A DNA stretch of 61,577 bases from Comamonadaceae bacterium CG_4_9_14_3_um_filter_60_33 (GTDB taxonomy: Bacteria > Pseudomonadota > Gammaproteobacteria > Burkholderiales > Burkholderiaceae_C): NCBI GenBank assembly GCA_002789915.1, contig PFUD01000159.1:789-62365 (forward strand). Reading direction: 5' to 3'. The stretch's first letter is position 1, and each line of letters opens with the position of its first letter. The translations under genes were made by a program, and so were the position numbers. Under the pieces are notes generated by a model, which saw only the letters and a list, made by a program, of their open reading frames with translations, was not told where the DNA came from and made no database searches. Below, in pieces: positions 45,689-55,159 of the stretch.

Positions 45689-45693
45689 GGGGC

Positions 45694-46293
45694 TTATACC
45701 GGCCAGACGACGCCGTGGTCGTTCAAGATGGCATCCATTGGCAGGTCATGCGCTTCGGGCTCGAAGTCGGACACAAAGTCGGTGCCAAAGCCCAGCCCCA
45801 CGGTGAACGGGCGCGGCTGCATGGTGGCCAGGGCGCGGTCGTAAAAGCCACCGCCGTAGCCCAGGCGGTAACCGCCAGGGGCATAGCCAACGCAGGCGAC
45901 AAACAGTAGCGTCGGAGTGATGACTTCGGTGTCTTTGGGTTTGGGGATGCCATAGGCGTCTTCTTCCATTGGGCAACCGGGGTACCAGGTGTGAAAAGCC
46001 ATGGTTTTATGAACTTTGTCCACCACCGGCAGTCCAATTTTGCGTAGTTGTTGTTGCTCAATGAGTTCGCCATCTTCTTTCCAGCGGTGCAGCGCGGGCA
46101 AGGGGTCAAACTCTCCCTTGATCGGCCAATAGGCGCCAATCACGGTGTCTGGGCGGCCCACTAGCCAGATGCGCATCACCTGCTGTAGCATGGCAACACG
46201 CTGCAAGCGGTCTGGCATACGCAGGCGTTGCTCAACCAGGCGCTTGCGCAATGCTTTTTTTTCAATGGCCTTTTGTTCATCAGTTTTATTCAT
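45694..46293 (-). CDS. 5-formyltetrahydrofolate cyclo-ligase
   Basis: I take the ATG at 46293; a GTG at 46302 would add three residues and directly abut the divergent transglycosylase start. The roughly 199-residue product has a basic N-terminal helix ([13 protein letters not shown]), [14 protein letters not shown] and the signature [15 protein letters not shown], typical of the YgfA/MTHFS family, which recycles folinate to methenyl-THF. It is followed by queA after 5 bp. Confidence 0.9.
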   Translation of the reverse strand: MNKTDEQKAIEKKALRKRLVEQRLRMPDRLQRVAMLQQVMRIWLVGRPDTVIGAYWPIKGEFDPLPALHRWKEDGELIEQQQLRKIGLPVVDKVHKTMAFHTWYPGCPMEEDAYGIPKPKDTEVITPTLLFVACVGYAPGGYRLGYGGGFYDRALATMQPRPFTVGLGFGTDFVSDFEPEAHDLPMDAILNDHGVVWPV

Positions 46294-46302
46294 AATCACC
46301 AC

Positions 46303-48294
46303 ATGCAGTTCCGAACGATTTTGACATTGATTAGCTTGCTCGGCACGCTACATGGTTTGCCAGCGCAGGCGCAAAGCCTTGCGCTCGACCCGAGCGCGCC
46401 TGATGCCGTCATTCTGGAGATGCGCGATGCCTTTAAAAAAGGCGCGTCAAGTCGCCTGACCGAACTGCTGCCGCTCACCCAGGGCCATGTGCTGGCGCCT
46501 TGGGCCGCTTACTGGGAGCTGCGCGCCCGGCTCGAGACAGCTGCGCCAGAAGAAATTGACAATTTCCTGAAACGTTTCGCGGGCACCTACCAGGAAGACC
46601 GGCTACGCAACGACTGGCTGCTGCAACTGGGCAAAAACCGCGACTGGTCCCGCTTTTCCGGTGAGGCTACGCGTTTTCGCATGCAAGACGATCGCGAAGT
46701 GCGCTGCTATGTGCTGGCCATGGAACACATTCTGGCCAAGGTGGACATGTCAAAGGAGGTCAAATCGCTCTGGCTGGCGCAGAGAAACAACGACGACGGC
46801 TGTGCCTTTGCCGTGCAAACGCACATTGATAGTCAACTTTTGGGCGACCAGGATGTCTGGCAAAAAGTGCGCTCGGCGCTGGAACTGCGGCGCATCCCGG
46901 CGGCCCGCCAAGCGTTCGACATGGTGGCGCCGCAAGCCAGTGCGCAGTGGGCCGCGCTGATGCGCAAGCCCGAGCAATTCTTGACCCGTTTGACCTTGTC
47001 GAACCAGCGCCAAACCCAGGAGCTGGTGGTGCTGGCGCTGATCCGGCTGGCGCAAACCGAGCCGCAGCGTGCCGCCGAACTGCTGGATAGTCGCTGGCAA
47101 AAGCACCTGCACCCAAACCAGCGCAACTGGGCCTGGGCAGCCATTGGCGCCCAAGCCGCGCAAAAGTTGTCAGATGATGCGCTCACGTTTTTTGCCAATG
47201 GCCGACCAGCTGCCATGCAAGACGAGCAGTTGACTTGGTATGCCAGAGCCGCCCTGCGCCAGGGTGACTGGGCGCGCGTGCTCAGCGCCATCGAGGCCAT
47301 GACGCCCGATGCCGCCCTGGATGCCACCTGGGTCTATTGGCGTGCGCGGGCCATGCTGGCGCTCGCCACCACGGAGCCCGTCCTGCAGCAGGCGCGCCAA
47401 TTGCTGCAAAGCGTGGCCGGGGTGCAGGGTTTTTACGAGTTGCTGGCGCAAGAAGAACTGGGGCTTCCCATCATGCCACCCCCCTTGCCCGAGCCTTTGA
47501 CCGTAGCCGAAAAGACCAACGCCCGTGCCAACCCCGGCTTGCAGCGTGCCCTGGTGGCCATTGCCATCGGTTTGCGTTCCGAAGGCGTGCGCGAATGGAA
47601 CTACAGCGCCAACCTGCACACGCCTGGCGGCATGAATGACCGCGAGCTGCTGGCCGCCGCCGACCTGGCCTGCCAGCATGAGGTGTGGGACCGCTGCATC
47701 AACACCAGCGAGCGCACCAAAAACGTGATCGACCTCACGCAGCGCTTTCCCATGCCGCACAAGCAGGCGGTGCTGGCGCGCACCCGCGAGATCGGGCTGG
47801 ACCCGGCCTACGTTTACGGACTGATCCGGCAAGAGAGCCGCTTCATCATGGACGCCCGCTCGGGCGTGGGTGCCAGCGGCCTGATGCAGGTGATGCCAGC
47901 CACGGCGCGCTGGACCGCCAAAAAAATTGGCATGACCGATTTCAAGCCGCACCAGATTACCGAGCGCGACACCAATATCGCCATTGGCACCGGTTACCTC
48001 AAGCTGGTGCTCGACGACTTTGCCGGCTCCATGCCAATGGCCGCTGCCGCCTACAACGCAGGTCCTGGCCGGCCCCGTGCTTGGCGCGGCCAGAGCGGCG
48101 CGCCAGTGCTGGAGGCCGCCATCTGGGCCGAAAACGTGCCTTTCACCGAAACCCGCGATTACGTCAAAAAAGTGCTGGCCAACACCACCATTTACGCCGC
48201 CATGATCAGCGGGCAAACCCAGTCGCTCAAAGCCCGTCTGGGCGAGGTCGGTCCGCTTGACAGCCTGCTGCCGGTAAACCGCGACCTGCCCTAA
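46303..48294 (+). CDS. slt: Soluble lytic murein transglycosylase
   Basis: The start at 46303 opens a signal peptide ending LPAQA (about residue 22) and gives 663 residues. The N-terminal half is an Ala-rich helical U-domain; the C-terminal SLT domain has the catalytic Glu511 in RQESRF, GLMQVMPATA and AAAYNAGPGRP. It cleaves peptidoglycan glycan strands with 1,6-anhydro products. Its start is within 10 bp of the divergent folate cyclo-ligase start. Confidence 0.93.
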   Translation: MQFRTILTLISLLGTLHGLPAQAQSLALDPSAPDAVILEMRDAFKKGASSRLTELLPLTQGHVLAPWAAYWELRARLETAAPEEIDNFLKRFAGTYQEDRLRNDWLLQLGKNRDWSRFSGEATRFRMQDDREVRCYVLAMEHILAKVDMSKEVKSLWLAQRNNDDGCAFAVQTHIDSQLLGDQDVWQKVRSALELRRIPAARQAFDMVAPQASAQWAALMRKPEQFLTRLTLSNQRQTQELVVLALIRLAQTEPQRAAELLDSRWQKHLHPNQRNWAWAAIGAQAAQKLSDDALTFFANGRPAAMQDEQLTWYARAALRQGDWARVLSAIEAMTPDAALDATWVYWRARAMLALATTEPVLQQARQLLQSVAGVQGFYELLAQEELGLPIMPPPLPEPLTVAEKTNARANPGLQRALVAIAIGLRSEGVREWNYSANLHTPGGMNDRELLAAADLACQHEVWDRCINTSERTKNVIDLTQRFPMPHKQAVLARTREIGLDPAYVYGLIRQESRFIMDARSGVGASGLMQVMPATARWTAKKIGMTDFKPHQITERDTNIAIGTGYLKLVLDDFAGSMPMAAAAYNAGPGRPRAWRGQSGAPVLEAAIWAENVPFTETRDYVKKVLANTTIYAAMISGQTQSLKARLGEVGPLDSLLPVNRDLP

Positions 48295-48299
48295 GCCCC

Positions 48300-48992
48300 A
48301 TGATGAAACTCTACATTGGCAACAAAAATTACTCGTCCTGGTCGATGCGGCCGTGGGTGCTGCTGACGCAGGCGGACATCGCGTTTGAAGAAGTGATGGT
48401 GCGCTTTGATTCCTTTGCGCCCGACTCAACATTCAAGGCCACGCTGCGAGACTTGTCACCCACCGGCAAGGTGCCGCTGCTGGTTGATGGTGACCTGGTG
48501 GTGTGGGACACGCTGGCCATTGCCGAGTACCTGGCCGAGCAGTTTCCGGAAAAATCTCTGTGGCCGAAAGACAAGGCGGCTCGCGCTCAGGCGCGCAGCA
48601 TTTGTGCCGAAATGCACAGTGGGTTTACCGCGCTGCGCAGCCATTGCCCGATGAACATCGAAGCCCGCCTGCCCGAACAGGGCGCCTTGATCTGGCGCGA
48701 CCAGGCCGCTGTGCGCAGCGATGTGGCGCGCCTTGTGGCCATGTGGCAGCAGTGCCTGCGGATGAGCGGTGGCCCCATGTTGTTTGGCGACTTCAGCGTG
48801 GCGGATGCCACCTTTGCCCCAATCTGCACGCGCCTGGTCAGCCACGCGCTGCCGCTGCCCGACGACATTCAGGCCTACGTGCAACGGGTTGGCGCGCTGC
48901 CGGGCGTCAAAGCCTGGATCGACGGCGCTCTGGCCGAGCACGATTTTCTGGAATTTGAAGAGCCTTACCGCTTGTCGCGCCAACTTGCATGA
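48300..48992 (+). CDS. Glutathione S-transferase family protein
   Basis: A 230-residue protein with the thioredoxin-like N-terminal domain, MKLYIGNKNYSSWSMRPWVL, including the SSWSMRPW segment where the catalytic Ser or Cys lies, then GKVPLLVDGDLVVWDTLAIAE and an all-helical C-terminal domain. Substrate unknown. It starts 5 bp after the slt stop and probably shares its transcript. Confidence 0.88.
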   Translation: MMKLYIGNKNYSSWSMRPWVLLTQADIAFEEVMVRFDSFAPDSTFKATLRDLSPTGKVPLLVDGDLVVWDTLAIAEYLAEQFPEKSLWPKDKAARAQARSICAEMHSGFTALRSHCPMNIEARLPEQGALIWRDQAAVRSDVARLVAMWQQCLRMSGGPMLFGDFSVADATFAPICTRLVSHALPLPDDIQAYVQRVGALPGVKAWIDGALAEHDFLEFEEPYRLSRQLA

Positions 48993-49020
48993 ATCCAGAG
49001 CAACCCCCCGAATTATGAAG

Positions 49021-49159
49021 GAGTACCGTCATCGCGAGCGCTCCGAATCAGGCTCGATACCGCACACGGTCCTTGAACAGGAGTGCCGTCACTGCGAGCG
49101 AAGCGCGGCAGTCTATGCGCCCGGAAGTCATGGATTGCTTCACTTCGTTCGCAATGACG
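49021..49159. repeat. Palindromic intergenic repeat cluster before cca
   Basis: Two direct copies, GAGTACCGTCATCGCGAGCG (49021-49040) and GAGTGCCGTCACTGCGAGCG (49081-49100), match 17 of 20 bases exactly 60 bp apart. The second begins an imperfect inverted repeat: 49087-49117 pairs with 49129-49159, ending GCAATGACG. The GTCATTGCGAGCGAAG-type sequence is a short repeat I recall from many bacterial genomes. It fills most of the 188-bp gap between the GST and cca genes. Confidence 0.75.
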
Positions 49160-49180
49160 ACGTTCTTTCAAGTTAAGGCT

Positions 49181-50443
49181 ATGGGCACCGGCATGCAAAC
49201 TTACCTGGTCGGCGGTGCCGTGCGCGATGCCCTGTTGGCCTTTCCCGTCAAAGACCGCGACTGGGTGGTGGTGGGCGCCACCCCCGAGCACATGCTGACA
49301 CAGGGCTTTGTGCCGGTGGGCAAAGACTTTCCGGTGTTCCTGCACCCACAAACCCATGACGAATACGCGCTGGCGCGCACTGAGCGCAAGACTGCGCCGG
49401 GCTACCACGGCTTCGCCATCCACGCGGCACCGAGCGTGACGCTTGAAGAAGACCTGGCCCGGCGTGACCTCACCATCAACGCCATGGCAGTCGCCGCTGG
49501 TCATGTCGGCCCTGATGGCCAATGGGACGCGCAGCAACTGATCGACCCCTATGGCGGCTGCCAAGACCTGGCGGACAAGGTGTTTCGCCACGTCAGCCCG
49601 GCGTTTCGTGAAGACCCGGTGCGTATCCTTCGCGTGGCGCGCCTGGCGGCCCGCTTTGCTAACTTTACGGTGGCCCCCGAGACGCTGCAACTCATGCGCC
49701 AGATGGTGACCAGTGGCGAGGTTGATCACCTGGTGCCCGAGCGCGTTTGGCAAGAGCTCGCGCGCGGCCTGATGGAGGCCAATCCCTCGCGCATGTTTGC
49801 GGTACTGCGCGACTGCGGTGCGTTGGCCCGCTTGCTGCCCGAGGTGGACGGGCTGTGGGGCGTTGCGCAGCGCGCCGACTACCACCCCGAGGTGGACACT
49901 GGCGTGCACGTCATGATGGTGGTTGATATGAGCGCGCGGCTGCAAGCGCCGCTGCCGGCACGCTTTGCCTGCCTGGGACATGACCTGGGCAAAGGCAACA
50001 CGCCGCCCCACATTTTGCCCAAGCATTTGGGGCACGAGCAGCGCAGCGCGCAACTGCTGCACGGCGTTTGCGAGCGCTTGCGCGTGCCCATCGACTGTCG
50101 GGACCTGGCCGACATGGTGGCGCGCGAGCACAGCAACATTCATCGTTCGATCGAGTTTGATGCCGCCTCCCTGGTGCGACTGCTGGAGCGCTGCGATGCG
50201 CTGCGCAAGCCTGAACGCTTTGGCCAGGCGTTGCTGGCCTGCGAATGCGATGCCCGCGGGCGCCTGGGTTACGGTGAAACACCCTATCCGCAGCGCCAGC
50301 GACTGCGCGATGTGCTGGCCGTGGTGCAGGCGGTCGAGACCAAAGTCATCGCCGAAAACGCAATGGCAGTGGGGACTGTGGGAAAAAAAATCGGCGAGCT
50401 GATTCACCAGGCCCGAGTCGCTGCAGTACAGATGGCTTTATGA
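49181..50443 (+). CDS. cca: Multifunctional CCA tRNA nucleotidyltransferase
   Basis: The usual family start MQTYLVGGAVRDALLAFPVK corresponds to the ATG at 49193; I list the ATG at 49181 four codons earlier as an equally possible start. The open frame back to 49073 runs through the repeat and is not used. The product has the GGAVRD and VGKDFPVF nucleotidyltransferase motifs, the ARTERK and RRDLTINAMA segments and a C-terminal HD domain (CLGHDLGKGNTPPH) giving phosphatase activity, as in E. coli Cca. It adds or repairs the 3'-CCA of tRNA. Confidence 0.95.
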   Translation: MGTGMQTYLVGGAVRDALLAFPVKDRDWVVVGATPEHMLTQGFVPVGKDFPVFLHPQTHDEYALARTERKTAPGYHGFAIHAAPSVTLEEDLARRDLTINAMAVAAGHVGPDGQWDAQQLIDPYGGCQDLADKVFRHVSPAFREDPVRILRVARLAARFANFTVAPETLQLMRQMVTSGEVDHLVPERVWQELARGLMEANPSRMFAVLRDCGALARLLPEVDGLWGVAQRADYHPEVDTGVHVMMVVDMSARLQAPLPARFACLGHDLGKGNTPPHILPKHLGHEQRSAQLLHGVCERLRVPIDCRDLADMVAREHSNIHRSIEFDAASLVRLLERCDALRKPERFGQALLACECDARGRLGYGETPYPQRQRLRDVLAVVQAVETKVIAENAMAVGTVGKKIGELIHQARVAAVQMAL

Positions 50444-50465
50444 CCGCCTCGGGTATGCTCACACT

Positions 50466-51170
50466 ATGTCTAGTTTGCTGATCATTGAAGACGACGAGTT
50501 GCTGCGCGACGGCCTGTGCGCACAGCTAGCCCAGGCTGGCCACAGCGTTACAGCGGCGGCCGATGGCGAGGCCGGGCAAGCGCTTCTGGAGACGCAGCGC
50601 TTTGACGGTGTGGTGCTCGACCTTGGTTTGCCCAAAATCAGTGGTATGGAGGTGTTGTGCTGGGTGCGCAAGCGCCTGCCCGCGCTGCCGGTGCTGATCC
50701 TGACGGCGCGTGACGGTGTCGATGACCGGGTGCAGGGGCTCAACGCCGGCGCTGATGATTACCTCACCAAACCCTTCGATATGGCCGAGCTACAGGCCCG
50801 CCTGGGCGCCATGCTGCGGCGCGCGCGCTTGCCCGCGTTTGGCGGCTCGCTGGAGCTGGCCAGCAGCCACAGCGAGCGGCCGTTGCGGGTCGATGCGCAT
50901 CTGCCGCAGGCCTGGCTTGGCGACGAGGCGCTGGAACTTACGCAGCGCGAATGGGCCCTGTTGTCGCTGCTGGTGACCTACGCTGGGCGCGTGGTGAGCC
51001 GCGAGGATGTGCTGGAGACCTGGCAGAGCGAGCCCGGCGAGCCCGGTGCGCTCACCTCCAACGCGCTGGAGGTGTACATCCATCGCTTGCGGCGCAAATT
51101 GGTGGATTCGGGCCTGAACATTCGCAATGTGCGCGGTTTGGGCTACATGCTGGAAAACCACGCCGCCTGA
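50466..51170 (+). CDS. OmpR-family response regulator
   Basis: The 234-residue protein has a receiver domain with acidic pocket Glu8-Asp9-Asp10, phosphoacceptor Asp52, and Lys102 in LTKPFDMAEL. A Trans_Reg_C winged helix follows, with LELTQREWALLSLLV and VEVYIHRLRRKL-like sequence (LEVYIHRLRRKLVDSGLNIR). It resembles TctD/QseB. The downstream sensor kinase starts 17 bp after the stop, so the pair is one two-component system. Confidence 0.93.
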   Translation: MSSLLIIEDDELLRDGLCAQLAQAGHSVTAAADGEAGQALLETQRFDGVVLDLGLPKISGMEVLCWVRKRLPALPVLILTARDGVDDRVQGLNAGADDYLTKPFDMAELQARLGAMLRRARLPAFGGSLELASSHSERPLRVDAHLPQAWLGDEALELTQREWALLSLLVTYAGRVVSREDVLETWQSEPGEPGALTSNALEVYIHRLRRKLVDSGLNIRNVRGLGYMLENHAA

Positions 51171-51186
51171 ATCTCGCTGTGCGCAC

Positions 51187-52608
51187 ATGACCGCAGCCAC
51201 CCCAACTCAGCACGGCGGGCAGGGCCTGTCGCTCAAGCGCCAGTTGCTGCTGTGGCTGTTGCTGCCACAGTTGGTGTTGTTTTTGGTCGGTGGCGCGCTG
51301 GCCTACCGGATTGCGCTCAATTACGCCGAAAAAGCCATTGACCAGTCGCTGACGCAATCGGTGCGCTCGCTGGCGCGCCAGGTCAAGCCGATCGGCTCGG
51401 GTTTGTTGATCGACTTTCCGCGCGCGGCGCAAGACATCATTGAGCAGGATCCGACTGACCGGGTCAGCTACATGGTGTCGAGCCCACCGGGTAGTTTTCT
51501 GCTTGGCAACGGCAAACTGCCAGGCCCGCCCGAGGAAATGCTTGCACCAACCCGCGATGCGTTACTTTATAACGCCCGGGTGGACGGCAAGCCGATGCGC
51601 GTGGCGCTGATCGAAGTTGACTATGGCGACGCAGATTCGCCCCAGCGCATGCGGGTGCAGGTGGCCAAGAGCCTGGCCGTGCAACAGCGCCTGACCACTG
51701 AATTGATCGCCGACATGCTGGTGCCGCTGCTGCTGCTCGCGATGGTGCTGAGTGCGCTGGTTTATGGTGGCATTTTGCGCGGTTTGCGGCCTTTGAGGCG
51801 GCTGCAGGCGCAGCTTGGCGACCGGCAAGACCAGGCGCTGTCAGACCTGTCGCCGCTCGAGATGACACAGGCACCGCAAGAGGTGCATGCACTGGCCGCT
51901 GCGGTGAATCAGCTGCTGTCGACGGTGCGGCGCAGTCTGGGCCAGGAAAAGCGCTTTCTGAACGATGCCGCGCACCAGTTGCGCACGCCGCTGGCGGGCC
52001 TGATCAGTCAGACCGAACTGGCGCTGGCCGAAAAAGAGCCACAAGCCCTGCGCGAGCGGCTGAACAAGGTGCTCGCCGGTGCCCGGCGCAGCGCCCACCT
52101 GGTGCACCAGTTGTTGTCGCTGGCGCGCAACGAAGTCGAGGTAAATTTGCAGCCACTCGATGTGGCCGCCCTGGCGCGCGAAGTGGCCCGCGACTGGACC
52201 CCGCGTGCGGTCTCGGCAGGCATCGACCTGGGCTACGAAGGCGCAGAGCGCCTTGTGCTGCCGGGCGCGCCTTTCTTGCTGCGCGAGGCACTGAGCAACC
52301 TGATCGACAACGCCTTGACCTACGCCGGTGCAGGCTGTGAAGTGACGCTCCGGGTGCGGTCGCATGGCGCTCTGGCGCTGCTGGAAGTGGAAGACAATGG
52401 CCCGGGCCTTTCAAGCGAGAATTTACCGCATGTGTTCGAGCGCTTTTGGCGCGCCAGCGATGTGCCGGGCGGTTGTGGTCTGGGCTTGGCGATCGTGGCT
52501 GAAATCGCCCAGCGCCATGGCGGACAAGCCCGGGTGCTGGCGGCCAAGCCGCATGGTTTGCGGGTGCAGTTGTGGTTGCCGATCAGTCCTGATGCGGTGC
52601 TTGCGTGA
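51187..52608 (+). CDS. Sensor histidine kinase (TctE-like)
   Basis: The ATG at 51187 gives 473 residues with transmembrane helices at about 18-40 and 176-196 enclosing a periplasmic 2CSK_N domain. The phosphoacceptor His263 lies in FLNDAAHQLRTPLAG, and the ATPase domain has ALSNLIDNALTYA (N box), EDNGPGLS (G1) and GGCGLGLAIVAEIA (G2). The architecture matches TctE, the sensor for tricarboxylates, but the signal here is unknown. Confidence 0.92.
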   Translation: MTAATPTQHGGQGLSLKRQLLLWLLLPQLVLFLVGGALAYRIALNYAEKAIDQSLTQSVRSLARQVKPIGSGLLIDFPRAAQDIIEQDPTDRVSYMVSSPPGSFLLGNGKLPGPPEEMLAPTRDALLYNARVDGKPMRVALIEVDYGDADSPQRMRVQVAKSLAVQQRLTTELIADMLVPLLLLAMVLSALVYGGILRGLRPLRRLQAQLGDRQDQALSDLSPLEMTQAPQEVHALAAAVNQLLSTVRRSLGQEKRFLNDAAHQLRTPLAGLISQTELALAEKEPQALRERLNKVLAGARRSAHLVHQLLSLARNEVEVNLQPLDVAALAREVARDWTPRAVSAGIDLGYEGAERLVLPGAPFLLREALSNLIDNALTYAGAGCEVTLRVRSHGALALLEVEDNGPGLSSENLPHVFERFWRASDVPGGCGLGLAIVAEIAQRHGGQARVLAAKPHGLRVQLWLPISPDAVLA

Positions 52609-52648
52609 CTTTCTGGGCCCTTGTTTTGTGGTAACAATTGATTTAGCT

Positions 52649-55138
52649 ATGCATATAGAAAATAACGTCGGGTCCGAGACGGCCGAACTTTGGCAAACCT
52701 TGCTGGCCAGCATCAGTGAGGGTGTTTGTGTCTTTGATGCTGAGGGCTGCATCTGCCTGTTCAACGACTGTCTGCCTGAAATGCTGGACCTGCCGAAAGA
52801 ATTTTTGGCCAGTCGTCCATCCCTGCGTGAAGTTTATGATCTTCAGGTGCAGCGCGGTGATTTTGGCGGCGCGCTGCATCCGTTGGCCAACCCGTCTCAG
52901 GACGACGGCAGCCAGGCCGAACTGCCAGACCATGTGTTGCGACTGAAACATCAGGGACGCACCTTGCAGGTGCAGAGCAGGCGACTGCCGGTGGGTTTGA
53001 TACAAATTTATGTTGATGTCAGCGATTACGTGCAGGCGGAAGCAGGTCGCAAGCGGGCCAACCAATTGCTGTTTGCAACCCAAGCCATCGCCGAGTTGGG
53101 CGGCTGGGAAGTTGACATGCAGCTCGATCAAGTCACCTGGACCGACGGTGTGTACCGCATCTTCGAGACCACCCCTAAAGATTTCACGCCAACCCTCGTC
53201 ACCATTCGCCCCTTGTTTACCGAGGAGGCCCTGGCAATTCAAGCTGCCACGCTAGAGCCGTCGAGTCAGCCAAGCTCAAGCCACGACTATGAAATTGAAA
53301 TGATCACCCTGAAAGGGCGGCGCATCTGGGTGCATTCGCGGGGCACGACCAGTTGGGTAGATGGCCGTGCCGTCAAGCGTACCTCGATCGTGCAGGACAT
53401 CACTCGGCGTAAGCAAACCGAGCTGACTTTGCGCGACAGCGAGGCGCGCTGGAAGCTGGCGCTGGAAAGCGTGGGCGATGGCCTGTGGGACTTGCAGGTG
53501 CAAAGCGGTGAACAGTACCTGTCGGCGAACTTGCTACAAATGTATGGCTACGCAGATGGTGAACTCAATCCGAGTCTGCAAGCACTCGATGCACTCGTCC
53601 ATCCCGAGGACATTGCGCAACTACAGCTTGCTCGTCAAGCCCATTTTGATGGCCACACGGCCACCCTCAGCCATGAGCACCGGGTGCTCTGCAAAGATGG
53701 CAATTGGAAATGGGTGCACAGCCGCGGCATGGTGATTGGCCGTGACGCACAAGGCCAGCCGCTGCGCATGATCGGCACCCATTCCGACATTACCGAGCGC
53801 AAGACGGCCGATGAAGTGGTCTGGCAGCAGGCGCACTTCGACGCGCTCACCGGGCTGCCCAATCGGCGCTTGATGCGTGAGCGCCTGGTGCAGGAAATGA
53901 AAAATTGCCGCCGCAATCATCTCAAATTGGCGCTGTTGTTCATCGACCTGGACCATTTCAAGGAAGTCAATGACACGCTCGGCCATGACCGCGGTGACGA
54001 CTTGCTGGTGGAGGCGGCCCAGCGTATTCAGCGCTGCCTGCGTGAAGTCGATACCGTGGCCCGCATGGGCGGCGATGAATTTACCGTCATCATCACGGCG
54101 CTGTCCGACGAGGCGAGTCTGCAGAGCATCCTGCCCAAGCTGCTCAATGCCCTGAATGCGCCCTTTCAGTTGGGTCTGAACCAGGTTTTTGTGTCCGCCA
54201 GCGTGGGCGTCACGGTCTATCCTACCGACACCCTGGAGGTGGAAGACCTGCTGAAAAATGCCGACCAGGCGCTGTATGTGGCCAAGGCCGCAGGGCGCAA
54301 CCGCTTCAGCTTTTTCACGGCAGCACTGCAAGAGGCGGCAATGCAACGCGCCCAGTTGACGCACGACCTGCGAGCGGCCCTGCCAGCGCGAGAATTTTGC
54401 ATGGTCTATCAGCCCATCGTGAACCTGGCGACCGGCAGAATTCAAAAAGCCGAAGCCCTGGTGCGCTGGCAACATCCCACGCGTGGCCTGATCAGTCCGG
54501 CCGACTTTATTCCGGTGGCCGAAAGCAGCGGCCTGATTGTCGACCTCGGCGAATGGATATTTGCCCAGGCGGCGGCCCAGGTCAAGGCATGGCGGAATTG
54601 CTTGCACCCCGAGTTTCAGGTCAGCGTCAACAAATCTCCCTTGCAGTTCGAAAACCCGAATCCAGAGCACACGCCGTGGATCGAGCAACTGCGTGCTCTT
54701 GGGCTGCCGGGTGAAAGCATTGTGGTGGAAATCACCGAGGGCTTGTTGTTGTCGAACAGCAGTGGCGTGGTTGCGCAATTGCTGAAGTTGCGCGACGAAG
54801 GCATCAATGTGTCACTGGACGACTTTGGTACCGGTTACTCGTCGCTGTCGTACCTGCAAAAGTTCGACATCGACTTCATCAAGATCGATCAGTCGTTCGT
54901 GCGCCACTTGACCTCTGGTTCAACCGACCTGGTGTTGTGCCAAGCCATCATCGCCATGGCCCACGCATTGGGCATGAAGGTGATCGCCGAAGGCGTGGAA
55001 ACCACTGAGCAGCGCGATTTGCTGGCAGCGGCGAACTGCGACTTTGCCCAGGGCTATTTGTACTCGCGGCCGGTGAACGCCGAGGCTTTCGAGGCCATGG
55101 TGCTGGGCTCAGAGCAGGCGCTCGACTCGTTGATGTAA
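52649..55138 (+). CDS. PAS-GGDEF-EAL c-di-GMP protein
   Basis: The ATG at 52649 begins 829 residues with no membrane segment; an earlier in-frame extension overlaps the kinase gene. A PAS-like N-terminal region (to about 130) and two further PAS/PAC segments (about 140-390) precede GGDEF at 474-478 and EAL at 602-604, both intact, with DDFGTGYSSLSYL later. It may be bifunctional for c-di-GMP. It starts 40 bp after the histidine kinase, so it could be co-regulated by it. Confidence 0.9.
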   Translation: MHIENNVGSETAELWQTLLASISEGVCVFDAEGCICLFNDCLPEMLDLPKEFLASRPSLREVYDLQVQRGDFGGALHPLANPSQDDGSQAELPDHVLRLKHQGRTLQVQSRRLPVGLIQIYVDVSDYVQAEAGRKRANQLLFATQAIAELGGWEVDMQLDQVTWTDGVYRIFETTPKDFTPTLVTIRPLFTEEALAIQAATLEPSSQPSSSHDYEIEMITLKGRRIWVHSRGTTSWVDGRAVKRTSIVQDITRRKQTELTLRDSEARWKLALESVGDGLWDLQVQSGEQYLSANLLQMYGYADGELNPSLQALDALVHPEDIAQLQLARQAHFDGHTATLSHEHRVLCKDGNWKWVHSRGMVIGRDAQGQPLRMIGTHSDITERKTADEVVWQQAHFDALTGLPNRRLMRERLVQEMKNCRRNHLKLALLFIDLDHFKEVNDTLGHDRGDDLLVEAAQRIQRCLREVDTVARMGGDEFTVIITALSDEASLQSILPKLLNALNAPFQLGLNQVFVSASVGVTVYPTDTLEVEDLLKNADQALYVAKAAGRNRFSFFTAALQEAAMQRAQLTHDLRAALPAREFCMVYQPIVNLATGRIQKAEALVRWQHPTRGLISPADFIPVAESSGLIVDLGEWIFAQAAAQVKAWRNCLHPEFQVSVNKSPLQFENPNPEHTPWIEQLRALGLPGESIVVEITEGLLLSNSSGVVAQLLKLRDEGINVSLDDFGTGYSSLSYLQKFDIDFIKIDQSFVRHLTSGSTDLVLCQAIIAMAHALGMKVIAEGVETTEQRDLLAAANCDFAQGYLYSRPVNAEAFEAMVLGSEQALDSLM

Positions 55139-55159
55139 CTGGCGCTGCGCCACAGTGAC

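Noticed and set aside
49073-49180. Upstream extension of the cca reading frame
   Set aside because: It is encoded by the palindromic repeat and does not match the family N-terminus, which begins near 49181-49193.
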